This document shows positions 1 through 13,400 of a DNA stretch of 64,000 bases, piece after piece. Under the pieces are notes generated by a model that was not told the origin of the DNA, made no database searches, and saw only the letters and a program-made list of their open reading frames with translations. Source of the DNA: Chondrosia reniformis. Lineage: Eukaryota; Porifera; Demospongiae; Chondrillida; Chondrillidae. The DNA is taken from the NCBI GenBank assembly GCA_947172415.1, contig OX359199.1, forward strand, positions 3,994,001 to 4,058,000. Reading direction: 5' to 3'. A program made the translations under genes and the position numbers. Each line of letters opens with the position of its first letter. Position 1 is the first letter of the stretch.

Positions 1-411
1 AGCCTTGGGTGGCAAGCATAACAGATCCTTATACTTTGCTGGACAATTATATATGGCATATATGAATAGGAATATATAGTTATAAGTATACATATATAAT
101 AATAGAGGGGGTGGGAGGGAAATTGGGGAGCTGTTTCTCTGTTGTGAGCCAATCATGGATGTGCACGAGGGATCAATGCTTTTCACATAGTAATCTAGCT
201 CAGCATATTTGAGACTAGACACAATTTACTAACCTCATAGCTTGTTTCACCAAATTGATCAAGTTAATTATTTTTATGATGTATGTAGCCTGCAAGGTGC
301 TTACCCACCTGGTCCCTCTAACTTTATTTATGTATACATAAATGTTATTACATGTGTTTGTATATAACATACATATATGGACTGTAAATATGTACATTAA
401 ACACTCCTCAC

Positions 412-1419
412 CATTCCACTGGCAATCTGATAAGCAAAAGACACCAGGTGAATTGGTCTGAGCTCTCCTAAAGCACTAAATGGCTTTTCAGTTGAAGAAA
501 GAATTTGAGTTTGAGGCCAAGAGTCCTTCTGTTCAAACAAAACATCTCCTTTTGTTGATGAACTTTTAGATGTACTCCTATGCTACGCATATAATATGTA
601 AGATGTAGTATTGGTGCATGCATGCATAATAAGCAAAAGAGCAATTTCTATATGTAATTAATGCCATGCAATGTTCAAGGTCAAACACTTGTTATAACAA
701 GCAGATTAAATAACCAATCTCATGCCAGGACTCAATCCCACAAATGCAAACATGTATATAGGTCATTCAAAACCTTTATATGCATATACATATATATATA
801 CTTAGAAATATGTAGTGGAAATTCACATTTCTCTGTATATGTATCATTCACAATTATTCAATTTCTTGTTTATTCTATAGGTTGGTTTAGAGTACATTGT
901 ATATATACTCACAAGTTTGCGAACTGTTCTAAGGTAAGTTAGCAAGTCACCATGAGGAACATATTCAAGGACAAGAGCAAGTGGCTCCTGGAGTGTGCAG
1001 CAACCAACCATGTTGACCACATAGGGACAGCTACCCATGGTTACTTTATTCATGATAACAATCTCCTTCAGAAAGTCACTTTTTAAAGCTGTTGTGCTGT
1101 TCTCTGACAATTGCAAAATATCTATCTATAATTATGCTTCCATGGACAGATATAAGAGAATTATATACCAATACACCTACGTACTTTTAAGAAGCTTTAC
1201 TGCTACAATATTCTCTAAATCATTTGAACCATGTTTGTTGGTGTTCCCCTTTATCAAGCCTTTATAGACTTCACCAAATGCTCCTTCTCCAAGCATGCAG
1301 TCCATGATAATCTGATCAGGAGAGATCTCCCAGTCGTCCAACTGAAGTGGTTCCAAGTTAGCATCCTCATCAAAGATTATCACTTCCTCTTGCTGTCTTT
1401 TCAGCCAAAAACTCGCATT
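412..1419 (-). CDS. Gene A kinase N-lobe exons
   Basis: Three consecutive exons of gene A. 1419-1185 carries the juxtamembrane segment, the glycine loop GEGAFGEV and the VAVK lysine. 1103-913 carries the alpha-C region (SDFLKEIVIM) and the strand-5/hinge segment [12 protein letters not shown]. 528-412 carries a divergent kinase insert followed by the helix [13 protein letters not shown]. The last exon is phase-compatible only if it starts at 528, after the acceptor TTTGAACAG; this makes the insert about 60 residues shorter than in copy D. The pattern resembles FGFR/PDGFR-class kinases with an insert domain. Catalytic HRD and DFG are off the window. Confidence 0.85.
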
Positions 1420-4400
1420 CTTTATTCAATATTTTAGAGGTATTTCAAGCAAACATAAATGAATATTAGACACTGTATATATGATATATATACAAAATAT
1501 ACATATATAAACACTGTCTTAGGTGCAACATACGTATATATATATATATGCATGTCAACAAGTGTGTCGTCGACATCGTGCATGTACCTTCACTAAATTC
1601 TTCTTTTTCATTTTGTAACAATAACAAAAAACTAATGCTAGCACTGTGATTATAATGAGAATTGAAACAAGAACTCCTCCAATGATTCCATATATCCAAA
1701 ATTGATGGTCAGGATTTGAAGTTGACAATTGTATTATTGGAATAGTTACAACTGCAGCATTACCTTGCTCATCGTATTCAGAGAGAGCACTGACCTATTG
1801 TATATTATTATTATATCCAAACACATTATTGGTAATGTTTATAAAATACTTAATAAACTTAACATATAGATAGCATACATTATTAGCAAGTGTTACATAT
1901 TCTATTTAACTTGAGTGGTATATTCACCTCCCTATTTACTGTAGAGAGTGGTACTGTACTTCTGATACATGTTATTCTTTTAGCAAAGAAAACTCTATTG
2001 TATATGATTTAAACAGCTTCAAGATTAGCAAAAACAATTTTCTGTACTTAATTAAGTCAGGTTGTCATGATCTATGGCAGTTGTACTAACTGTTATTTGC
2101 ATGAAAGGATCCCCAGTGATTAGATCTCCATTAGCTGAATGGGATTTCCTATCCTTTAAATACAAACAAACAAAAGCAACATTAATTTTACACCTGTTTT
2201 AGAGTAAAATTATACGTATGTACGTAGCCTTTGGTACTCACAGAAACATTTCTATCAATGAATGAGGCTGATGTTGAGTTTATTAATACCCTGTAGTGCT
2301 TAATACTCCCTTGCGGAAACTCAGGACCCTTCCAGGAGATATTTAAAGTAAATTTTATTACCTCCTGATCAACATAAAAGTGTGAATCAACTGTCAAATT
2401 TCTAGGTTCACTTGGCGGAAGGGCTATGGACAAATGATAAAGGAACACACTTATTAGTTTCATTATTCAACAGATATGTTTGCTTAAGAATTAAGAACTT
2501 GTTTCAAGCAAAATTGTCTCCATGTAAACAGAACCACTAGACCCATCCCTCAAACAGAGTAATAATGTAATGGTGCTAACACTATTATCTGTTAAGATTT
2601 ATGAAACCCCTCTAGTAAGTTTTATAGTGATTGCAATGACATAGAGGAACAAGGGATAATGGACTACTATCCCATTGGAAAACTCTACTTATGACTATGT
2701 CTACATGCACATCCTTGGAGAACACTGCTTATGACTATCTCTACATGCACATCCTTGGAGAACACTGCTTATGACTATCTCTACATGCATATACAATCAT
2801 TTCTAGAGCAATACCTGGTAAATTTATACTCTCTTTAACATCCATGGAGTATCCACGTGCACATAACTTCACCTGAAAAGAAACACACATGATTAATGTA
2901 TAAATGTCATGCATATTCATGTAGCCTCCACCTTAAAATCCACTTATTACAAAACCACAAGTGATTTAAAGATGTGGATTATGTATGTAGATGTATACAG
3001 TAAAAGTAAAAGGAACTAAATTTAATAATACATACGTATAAATATAGTATATATATACGTATATATACAGGGGAGGGAGCCAAGAGGTTATTATCCAGTT
3101 ATAAGTTCTGTCTTTCTACATTTTTAATATTATATACCCAATTTTGCTACTTCTGCATGTATGCCTCATTCAATGCCACTACTAACTTTTCCTTATCTAG
3201 TTTACTGTCAAATTCAGGAAACCTCTCTCTTAATTCCCTAACCAATTGCAAACCATCTTTCATTACCAATCTTTTCACACCTTAGAATGAAGTGCATCTT
3301 CTATACTTCCTGTAGTTCACAGTGCTGACATATATAGACGTTCACTCCTTTCTAATCTAGCCCATCTACCCTCTTCTATAATACTCTTAAATCTAACTGT
3401 ATACTCTCTTATTTTAGCAATAAGGCTTCTAACTTCTCTGTTTTTGATATTCGTACTAGTACTGTATTACCAGGTTCACTAACAGCCATGCAATAGGTTG
3501 ACCAGGTCTTAGAGTTAACTACTGCCATTCAGCTATACTTTTCTCCCATTTGCTTTTCAGTTCTCTCTTAAGGCAGCTAAATACTATTGCTCTAAACTAC
3601 TTGATATGGTTTTACAGTCAGTAGGATTCCCTAGCTTTAACTTATCAAATATGCTATATATGTACTAATCCCAGATAGCCAGTATTTATATAGTTAGAAT
3701 GTAATTGATTACTCTTTTAGCATCAGACCTGATTAAGAGCTTACACCAGTATATATACATGAAATATGATATCATCATGATAAGGGTTGTTCGTTGTGTT
3801 CAGAAATGATGTATATAGTATTGGAATAATGAGTCTCATGCAGCAACACAAATTTTCACAGAAATGAACAATTTACATCCTTTATTTAAACTTAGCTGTA
3901 CTCATTTTCCTCATTGCTGAAGACCTCCGGTCAAAACTTCCAATTCTGCAAAACATTGTGTTGCTTAATATCATTATTCTAATACTATCATATATGGTAA
4001 TCCATATTATTTAGTAGAAGTAGAATTGAAAACACTATAGGATGATGATCATATATTGGGCTACTGCCATACGTATATAAGGGTTTATCTAGCATATGAA
4101 CACTATGCTTGTATTAAACCAACCCATGACCCAGCCATATGTATCAATTCTACAATCATCCTATTTCAGCAGCACCTTCTAGAGCCATATGCAAGCAATG
4201 AAGAATATGATAACATACCTCGTATGCCATCCCTACTTTATATGAAAAATCTAAGATACCATTTTCCTACATGCTATGCCTATATAGAGCCTAGAGGGGA
4301 ACTAAACCTGAAGAGAGCTTTGGATGAAGATACAGGAAACTTTTCTTCCTTCTTTTCCTCTCTTTCATCTTCTTCTCCACTGGGTCAGACAGCTGTTTCT

Positions 4401-7400
4401 GGGAATTGCACCCTTCATCAGTGATCCTAGGAGTCTTTGTCTTTTTCTTTATCTTTATCTTGATCTTTTGTGAATCCTTGGCTGTCTATGCTAAATCTAG
4501 GGGCCTTATATACACTATTTTGGCGCAAAAAATTACATAAGGTGTTAACTAAGACACATGATGAAATTTAATTTTTATGAAAGGAATGTAAGTCAAATTA
4601 AATTTTATGAATTAAATCTATTAATAATCTTGCTTGTACAGGTAAAACAGACTCAGCATAACTATAGACACAAGTAGGACATATTACATAAGTCTACCCT
4701 TAGGTCTTATAGTAGTAACATCTCATTGGAGGTGGGGTAACACAATATGGGGTAACACAAGGCAGTCCTTAAGCATAATAGCTACTTTTTGCTTATACTT
4801 GATTCTAACTAGAGGCTGCCGGGTTAGGAAGGTTTTAAAGGTTGATTTTAGCTTAAAGTATTTGTAACCCTGCTTAATAAGCCTACTGCATAACTGCAAA
4901 CTTTTAGCCAGAAAACTGGAGAAGTCACTACACATTCTGGAATACCTAATCAGTTGTGAAATAAAGACACATTGCTTAAATACAGAACCGTCTACACATA
5001 CATAAATGTTGTCAATAAGGTAATTAAAAGCTCTACTAAATGAACAGCTGTGACTGCTTTATTGGAGACATTGTTAAACCAAAAGGCTTTATCCTGACAG
5101 ACTTCTATATATTGGGACTTCCTACAGGTATAGGCACTATGTATAAGGTTAGTAATCTTGAGTATAAGGAGGTTATGGGGGACCGTTGTATATAAGGTAC
5201 ATTGAAAAATCAAAACTAGCTAGCTGGGCATTTCTAGTGGGTATAGACCTAAGACTATCTAAGACTTCTAGTGAGTTTTCTACTATCCAAAAGGCATCAC
5301 CAGTATTCCTATATATACCTAGGCAGTATTCTCAAAAATGTTTGAGAATTAGTCTGAGTGCCAAATTTAGAAATCTAGAAAGGGGTTTGGTAGTACATTT
5401 GTGAAAGGCAGCTATGAATCTGTAGTTGTAAGGGTTCTTATGTAGCTTAGGCATCCAGTAAAAAGAGGGAAGGTTACACCAGTCTGGTTTGGGTTCTAAG
5501 TTCTCTAGTTTTAAGAAATCTATGTGTTTCCTAATTAACTGTTGGGGTTCTACTGTATACATTTAGAGGTACTGCCTAGTTCTTCATTAATTATTTGTCT
5601 ATAGTAGGACTTACATATAAATATTATTTTATTAGAGGCCTTATCGGCAGGGGCTATAACATACTTATCATGTAGGTCTGCTAAGAATTTCTTAATTTTA
5701 GGGCAAGTAAGGGCTACTGAGGACTTGGTATATAATTTAGACAGCTTAGAGATCATTAATTTTCTTAAATATACAGCATTTTCCCACTCACTAAATACAG
5801 AAGTAGATACATTTTCTCTACAGGCCCAGGCAATCTTATCCACCTTCCTTACACATTTTTAAAGCAGTTACCCATATGTACATTTGAATTAAGATTACTT
5901 ACTTTGTATGAACTAATCCCACTATCGGTTGGAGGAATATCTTTGAATGTAACTCTATAATTTCTCTTGAAAGGCTACAGATATATATATATATATAATA
6001 TATATATATATACATACAAGTAAATGACACAAGTTTTAAAATGCAATATACGTATGTATATTTATATGTACATATATAAAGAGAGAGAGTGAAATAGGAA
6101 AATCTGAGACACATCAATAAAAATGAAATATTCATTCATTGAAAATTCAATTTTTTTGTAGTAATGATGCTCATTCAATAAAGATTAACCAATTGATTAC
6201 TATTTATAAAACATAGAGTGCATATCATGATTTCTATCCTTCTTTGTAGCTTTGCTATGTATATTGTGACCAGCCTAAAATGGTATGTAAAAAATAAATA
6301 AAAACATTTAAAAATGTAATTAAAAGTAGGCATGGCAGTGCTTCCATCAGTCACTAGCAAATCAGCAAAACAAGACAGGGATCATGTGACAAGGTTTAAC
6401 CATACAGAAGTGGCATATACATACGAATTCTGAAATTTAACCTTATCCATCACTTCCATGTTTGGGCTCATTGGCATGGCTGAAGTAGGGATGATGCACC
6501 CAAACATGGAAGTGATGTGTATGGTATTACCAACTAGATTTACTGTTGTATTTATTATATAGCTATACGAAAATACAGGAATGCATCATGTATGGAACTC
6601 TACCTTAACCATAATACTGCCTACATAATGTGTATCGTCAATCCTTATATTCCAAAGTTTTAACATCACCAGTGATTTCCAGTGACCCCTGAAACAATTA
6701 TTAACTGTTACATTAGCTTTACCAGTCACATTATTGCGATCCAGTGCATAATTTATACTCAGATTGGGGCATCTGTAATCCGGAACTACATATAAATATA
6801 CAAAACATTGTTATGGTAAGAGATTCATTAATCTTATCTATACATACAAAATCTACATACGTATATGTATACAATATAATACATGGTAATAATGTAAAAC
6901 GTAAAGGTATATATATAATATTCATACGTAGATTAATTATACATAGCTATCATCAGCGATATACTTACATATATATACGTACGTACGTACGTACCATGAA
7001 AAAGTGAATAATCATTAGATGATATTACATATACTCCAACCAGTCAAGTAACCAATTGCATGCAAAGTCTTATATATATCTTGGTTGGGGAACTAAAGTA
7101 CTATTAAAATGGTAACCAGTGATTGCCTTGTAGTCATCCAATAGGGAAAAATTACCAAATAACCACAGACAACTGTTTCATCCTCCTTTGGGCTCATCAA
7201 AGTGATACACTTTGGTGGTGAGTTCTAACGACTGCCTTCTACCTATTAATCCATCAAAAGTGCAACACTTGTGGTTTCATAATAAGTGATGGTGGAGGCT
7301 ACAGTCAAAGCGAGTCTGAGCACTCACAATGAAGTAATTAGAGGAGTTAATTGCAGTAAGTCTTAATTCAGTCACTTGGGCGGTTGGTGTAAAACTTAGG

Positions 7401-10400
7401 TGTAATATCTACTAGGGCTTAGTTTTCATCACATATAGCCTTTAGTGCAATTAACTTTATATATGTATATATATCAGGGCCGGGAGAGGCTAGAAAATTA
7501 TGGTCAGGCCAGAGATGTAGCTTGATAAATGTGCGCCTAAGTGTGCTCAATCTGGGGTGTACCCCCACCCCCCAAATATGTTCTGTATTTCACCCTTTCT
7601 GAGATTGATTCTGGTGCATTTTCAGCAGACATTTTTAATAATACAAGTTCATTCAAAAAGGATAATAAGGATACATGAAATTTCAAAGTTTCCTTCTTTC
7701 ATCATTAGCTGATCCAAACTCATTTAATAATATGCTTTCTGTAAGATGGTTGTGTATATGTAAAACCATTATGTTAATAAGTTGAGTTTGGGTCATTGTA
7801 CTGCGCAAGTATGCTTTTATATGTCGCATAGCTGAAGCACTCCTTTTTGACACAGCATTTGTGGCTGGCATTAGCAAAACAAACTTAACAAGAAGCATCA
7901 CCTGTGATATTAGACGATGTAACGCAGACGTAACATTCCGTAATAAGCAACGTTCGGTATAAATTAGTTTCACTGAGTGATGTTGAAGCAAAGTTGGTGC
8001 ACCATTGGCACAATACTGCTGGAATGTCCAACAGGCAGCTAAATCTGAGCAAAATATTGGTAAGGCCATGGCCTGAGCAGGGGAGTGGCTCCCAAGCCCT
8101 GATTATATGAAGATTGTTATAATTATCATCTGCATATAATAATGTAATATGTTAGAGACAATTAGAAAAATGACTTTAAAAGTAGGTATATGACAGTATT
8201 GCAACTGTGACTAGTACATATGTGTATATATAGAGAGAGAAAAATAGATGTATGTATTTGTAAACTGACCTTGAATAGAAGCATTAAACCAATTTGCAGC
8301 AGCAAATTTAGGAGAATTGATTGACGATGTATTAAAATGTGGCAAAGCATATACCTTCAGAAATACATATATAAGAGCTATGGAGTACCATGGTATAATA
8401 ATGGACTTAGAGAGTGATTAACTTACTCCAATTAGGTAGTTACAAATATATTTATCAGGTATTTCTGGAAAGTATTCCTTGACGTTATTGGTACCATTAA
8501 CAAAGAGGTGTACTGCAGTCTGGTACAGAACAAAGTTACAGTAACATGTGAGAGTAACATCATTTGTTCCTATATAAGCCACCTTATTATGAGATTCAAA
8601 GCTTTTGATTTTTTCAAAGGGTTTACGACAGTTATTATTCTGCTCTTGTGAATACTTTTTACCGGACATTATCTGAATTCCATATCCAGTCACATCTTCT
8701 TGATCTACAAATGCAACGAATAAGCATGTTAATTATTCATTTTAAGCTTGTACATATTATTATAGAAATTATATTCAATCTATTTATATTCAAGTATATA
8801 TCACGTTACCAGGGCAACCGGGTGATATCTGGGGTGTTACAAACCTTATATTTCACACTTGAACTAGTGATAAATGTTATATCACCAGTAGGCCTACTCA
8901 TGTTTACTAAAAATCACCTTTACAATTGATTCAAGTCATACATGATATATATTAATTATACCACACTCAAGTGTGGTATAACTACTACATGTACATACGT
9001 ATGTATGTAAAAATGATGTTAAAGTAGGGATGGGAGTAATGCAACAGCTATAATGACTAGCACATCTGGAACAAGAATTTTGACTCATGGAGCACTGGTA
9101 CAGGTGCCCAAAACTCAAAATACTTGCTGGTTCTTCAATCATTTATATAACACATGGAGTACTTCACTGATTCCAGTTCATCGTTATACTTTACATCTAA
9201 GTCTCCCAGAAAACTCCTTGTGTAGAATTTGTGGTGATCTAGTTGCCAAGCGGCGAGCGTGAGCGAGCAAAGCGAGGCCAATGAACGCATTCTATTCGAG
9301 ATTTTTGTATGTAACAGCTGCAGATAATTGCATAAGCCAAGTCGATTGATTTCCATAATTGTCCATTGTCCGGTGTTTGTTCATCTAATATCTTGCTAAT
9401 CACTTCTAAGGATGGTTTCAAACCGCTCAATTTGTGGCGCAACTAAAGAGATTCCAATTTGTTGTCATTTTAATCAAAACAAAACGTGACCATGTGATAT
9501 GGCTAACCATATAACAGAATAGGTATACCAACATTTAAGTGACATAACCATGCACACATTAATTCTGTATTGGGCACACCTTGCATGACAGTCCAAATTG
9601 GGCTGGTGTGCCCAAACACATTTAGGTTCCCTAGTTGGGAAAATTTTTAACTTTTATGTGCTTGCACAAATTTTCTGCATGATATGCTAGTCCACTTGAA
9701 GAAAAGAACTTTTGAAACGGACCTATTGCTGGTTAACCATTTTGCTAACATCGTAAAGCATAGAAACATGCTTTGACATGCATAAATGACTTCACGTAAT
9801 CAAATGTAACTATGAAAATTCGCTTTGGGACTTTAAGAGCAGATCATACAGATTGGATGGCTTCATCATAGGACTTTGAACTTCAGTTCCACCCATTAGC
9901 TCATTCAGGAGACATGAGTGGGTGGGGTAAAATCCAGAGTCAAATGATGATAAAATATCGATGTTGTTGATTAATGAATTATGAACTGCTAGTTGATAAA
10001 AAAATAAGGCATCCATGCTTTTCATGTATCTATGAATATTAACCTGGGCTTAGGTCATCTGTCCAAACTTCAAATATTAACTCTCCAGTTATGTTAGAAA
10101 ATCTTAATTTTGCTCGAATCTCTCTTGGTGGAGTTGGTGTCCAAGTACCTATACATATACGTACAGCAGATAATGTGCATATATAACTACTGTATACGTA
10201 TATGCCAATAGTATTACTTACCATAAAAACACTGTTGCCTTGGTGGTGAAAAAAAATTAGAGATGCCATCTTTGTCAACTAACGCATAAGACAATTTGGC
10301 ACCTTTTTTACATTGCAATTCACGTATGGACAAAATGTTGGAATTAATCCCATAAAGAGGGCTGTCTCCGGTTAAGGTCTTAGTGAAAGGTTCATGCTAA

Positions 10401-13400
10401 ACAACAAAAGTATTCATCAATTTCCAGATACCTGTTAAATAGACTGTGTACCAACTTGTGCAACATATCTAGTTTCTTCTTCAGGAACTTCTATTTTCCA
10501 AATAATCCCATGATTGCTGGAAATTTTGGTTCCATTAGTAATTATACTCCACTTTGGTTCCAAAGCTCCTAATCTCCAAAATGTTTTGTTAGCAGAAAAA
10601 TAAATTAATTCCACTGAATGATAATATGTTTTATCATTCAATTCAGAAGCTGCAATGAAGAGAGCAAATCCATTATATACTAGAAAATGATATTTTTCAA
10701 AAAATGATGAAAAGGTGGGAACATCTATATATAATCCCAGGATTGATGGAAACTCTGGTTCCATTGATCATGCTAACAAAAAGCACAGAAACAAAGAAGG
10801 GATCTTTACAGTAAAACATTAGCCCCTAATGCATGACCTTAACATGCAAGGGTGTTGCAAAATCTAGCATTGATGTGGTTCCTACTATAACATTTATGTA
10901 ATACATATGTATAGCAGACATATACGTATATGTGTTACACATCGGATACGTATGGTATACATATGGGAAACGTAGGGGGATATATACGTCTATATAGCAT
11001 ACGTGTGGGATACATATGGGATATATATAACTACGGGATATGTGTATATGTATTGGATTCTAATGGGAGACTAATGGCATATGAATGGGATACCTTTTTA
11101 TAAGTATATATGGAATACCTAAGGGAAACAAATTGGAGGATATTAAGGGGATACACATTGAATCTGCTGTTGCTCTTATAGCTATATCCCTTGCACCATG
11201 TAGGTAGCCCCTTCCATGTTTATTGTGCTGACAGATGTATGGTGCAGCACTCTTGCATGTAAAGGCCATACATACATGGCTACTGCTTTACTGCAGTTTT
11301 CTTGTTTCTACATATGCCTTTTGCACCATCCCTACATTTTAAACTTTGTAGGTGATTTTCTTATTCTGTATTTTTATTGAGCCCTCTGACTTTAAGATGC
11401 CAACGTCATGAAAATGCCGCACATAATATTAACAACTGTACATTGGGATATAATATAAGTGGTTCAGTATAATAGGATAACATGATTATGTACACCCTAT
11501 GTATACATCTAAAATAGAATGGAAAACTACCTAAGGGTTCAATTACAATAAATTACCAAACACAATCAGTCACAGGTTCAAATTTCAGTTTTCATATGGC
11601 ATGAAATCTATTTGAAACTTCTTGAACAGCCAGGTTTTAAAGGGTGCTCAAGAATGGGAATGGGTCGTGGGAATTGGAGGCTGTGGTTCCAAGCTGACAA
11701 GAGGATGGGTATTGTCCAGTTCAACCCCCCAACGGAGCAGGGTGCTTAGCCCTTCATGTGGCATCCTGTAGCTAAATCAGCCTCCCTGCCAGCATGGGCT
11801 AACCCCCCATCTGGTAGTTTCATTGGGTTACGTCATGTTCTGAAAATACAAATTTTCAAGACAGGCTGTGGCCTAGGTGCACCAGTGGTGAAGAAAACCC
11901 TGGGTCAACCAGAATAGGTGATTCCACTGGTGCCTCACAGGTAGATGTACCTGAAAGTAATAGCCCTTCTTCGGTCCCCGTGGATGGGATCCGAACCACA
12001 TCAAGGGATTTTTTGACAAGGTCATTGACAGTGGCGTGACGAGGCCCTGGCTATACTGACGACAACTGAGACCGTGGTTTCCTAGGTGATCTTCTTCAGA
12101 CCCACAGAGAAGGCACTGATGTGGCCGGCAGAAAGGCAAGCCCAGATGCAGCCCTACAGTAATCCAAGTTGCCTCCGCAGGCCCAGGGAAGTTTCTGCAA
12201 ATATCTCTGTAATTTTAAGCTAAACGCAGTTCAATTTTGGTGCATTTGACGGACAAAGATGATAGTAAGAAACAATTAAATTAGATTTTAACTACGCTAC
12301 ACAAAAGGAAACTTTCACAGAGTTACCCCATATTACCACATATGCATTATATGAAGCTTACGTACAGCTCTGGTTGTAGTGGAAGGGAAAGTTATCATCT
12401 AAATCACTACATATATCTGGACAGGTTGAATTCTTGCACTCAGGCAAACAATCAGCATTAGTGGAAAGAGCTCTTTCACATGATGTCTATGCAGGGAGAG
12501 AAAGTTTATTGCCTACAAGAGTGGATCCTACTAGAGTCATATGATATACGTATATATATATATATATAATCAAGTACATGCACTACACAGTGCAAGTTAT
12601 AAATTATACATATTATATAATATTAGTTACAATCAAATACTAGTTATGAATTTAAAGAGATGCAAGTAACTCCTAGGATAATCACAATCAAGTATATTTA
12701 AAACAGTACTAGACTTTAGTCACACTGCTGCAGGCTAGAAAAAGCATTGAAATCCTCAACTTTTGCAGTAGTCTCTACAGATCATATAAGGTAGAACACA
12801 TGGCATACCATTACCTTTTCACACCTTAGTACAGACTGAACATGATGCATCTAGATGCCATAATCAACAAAGGTTCCAGTCTTAAAGGGGTCTCAGCTAA
12901 TAACCACAGCAGATTTGATTTGCCCTGAGAGTGAGCTAGGAATACTGATGGTTGGTTGCATGCATCCACATAAACAACAGGGTTAGAGACCATTTGGTAA
13001 CTTGTACACAAGGACATAAAAGGCTGAGGCCTTTAATTTATTTACCGTACAATGTCCCTAGCTCACTCTCAAGGCAAATCAAATCTGCTGTAGGTATTGG
13101 CTGAGACCCCCTGAGACTGGAATTTTTGCTGATAATGGCATGCAGATGCATCAGCTTCAGTCTATACTAAGGTGTGAAAAGGTAATTAGAAGGCCATATG
13201 TTTAACCTTATATGATCTGTAGAGACTACTACTTTGTATGCAGAAGTTGAGATTTCAGTGTGGCTAAAGTCTTGTAGTGTTTAATAAACCTGATTGTGAT
13301 TACCTTGGGAGTCACTTGCATCCGTGTATAAATTTGTAACTTGCACCGTGTAGTAGTACTTCCAAGGAGTCAATTGTATCTCTTAGTGACAAAATATATG

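Noticed and set aside
9053-9262. 69-residue ORF with LCRICGDLVAKRR as a zinc-finger gene
   Set aside because: A single Cys pair, MITE sequence at its start, and no continuation or splice partner.
11985-12030. tRNA-like B box (GGTTCGGATCC on the minus strand), suggesting a tRNA-derived SINE
   Set aside because: No A box at the proper distance, and the surrounding reading frame fits a LINE reverse-transcriptase tail better.
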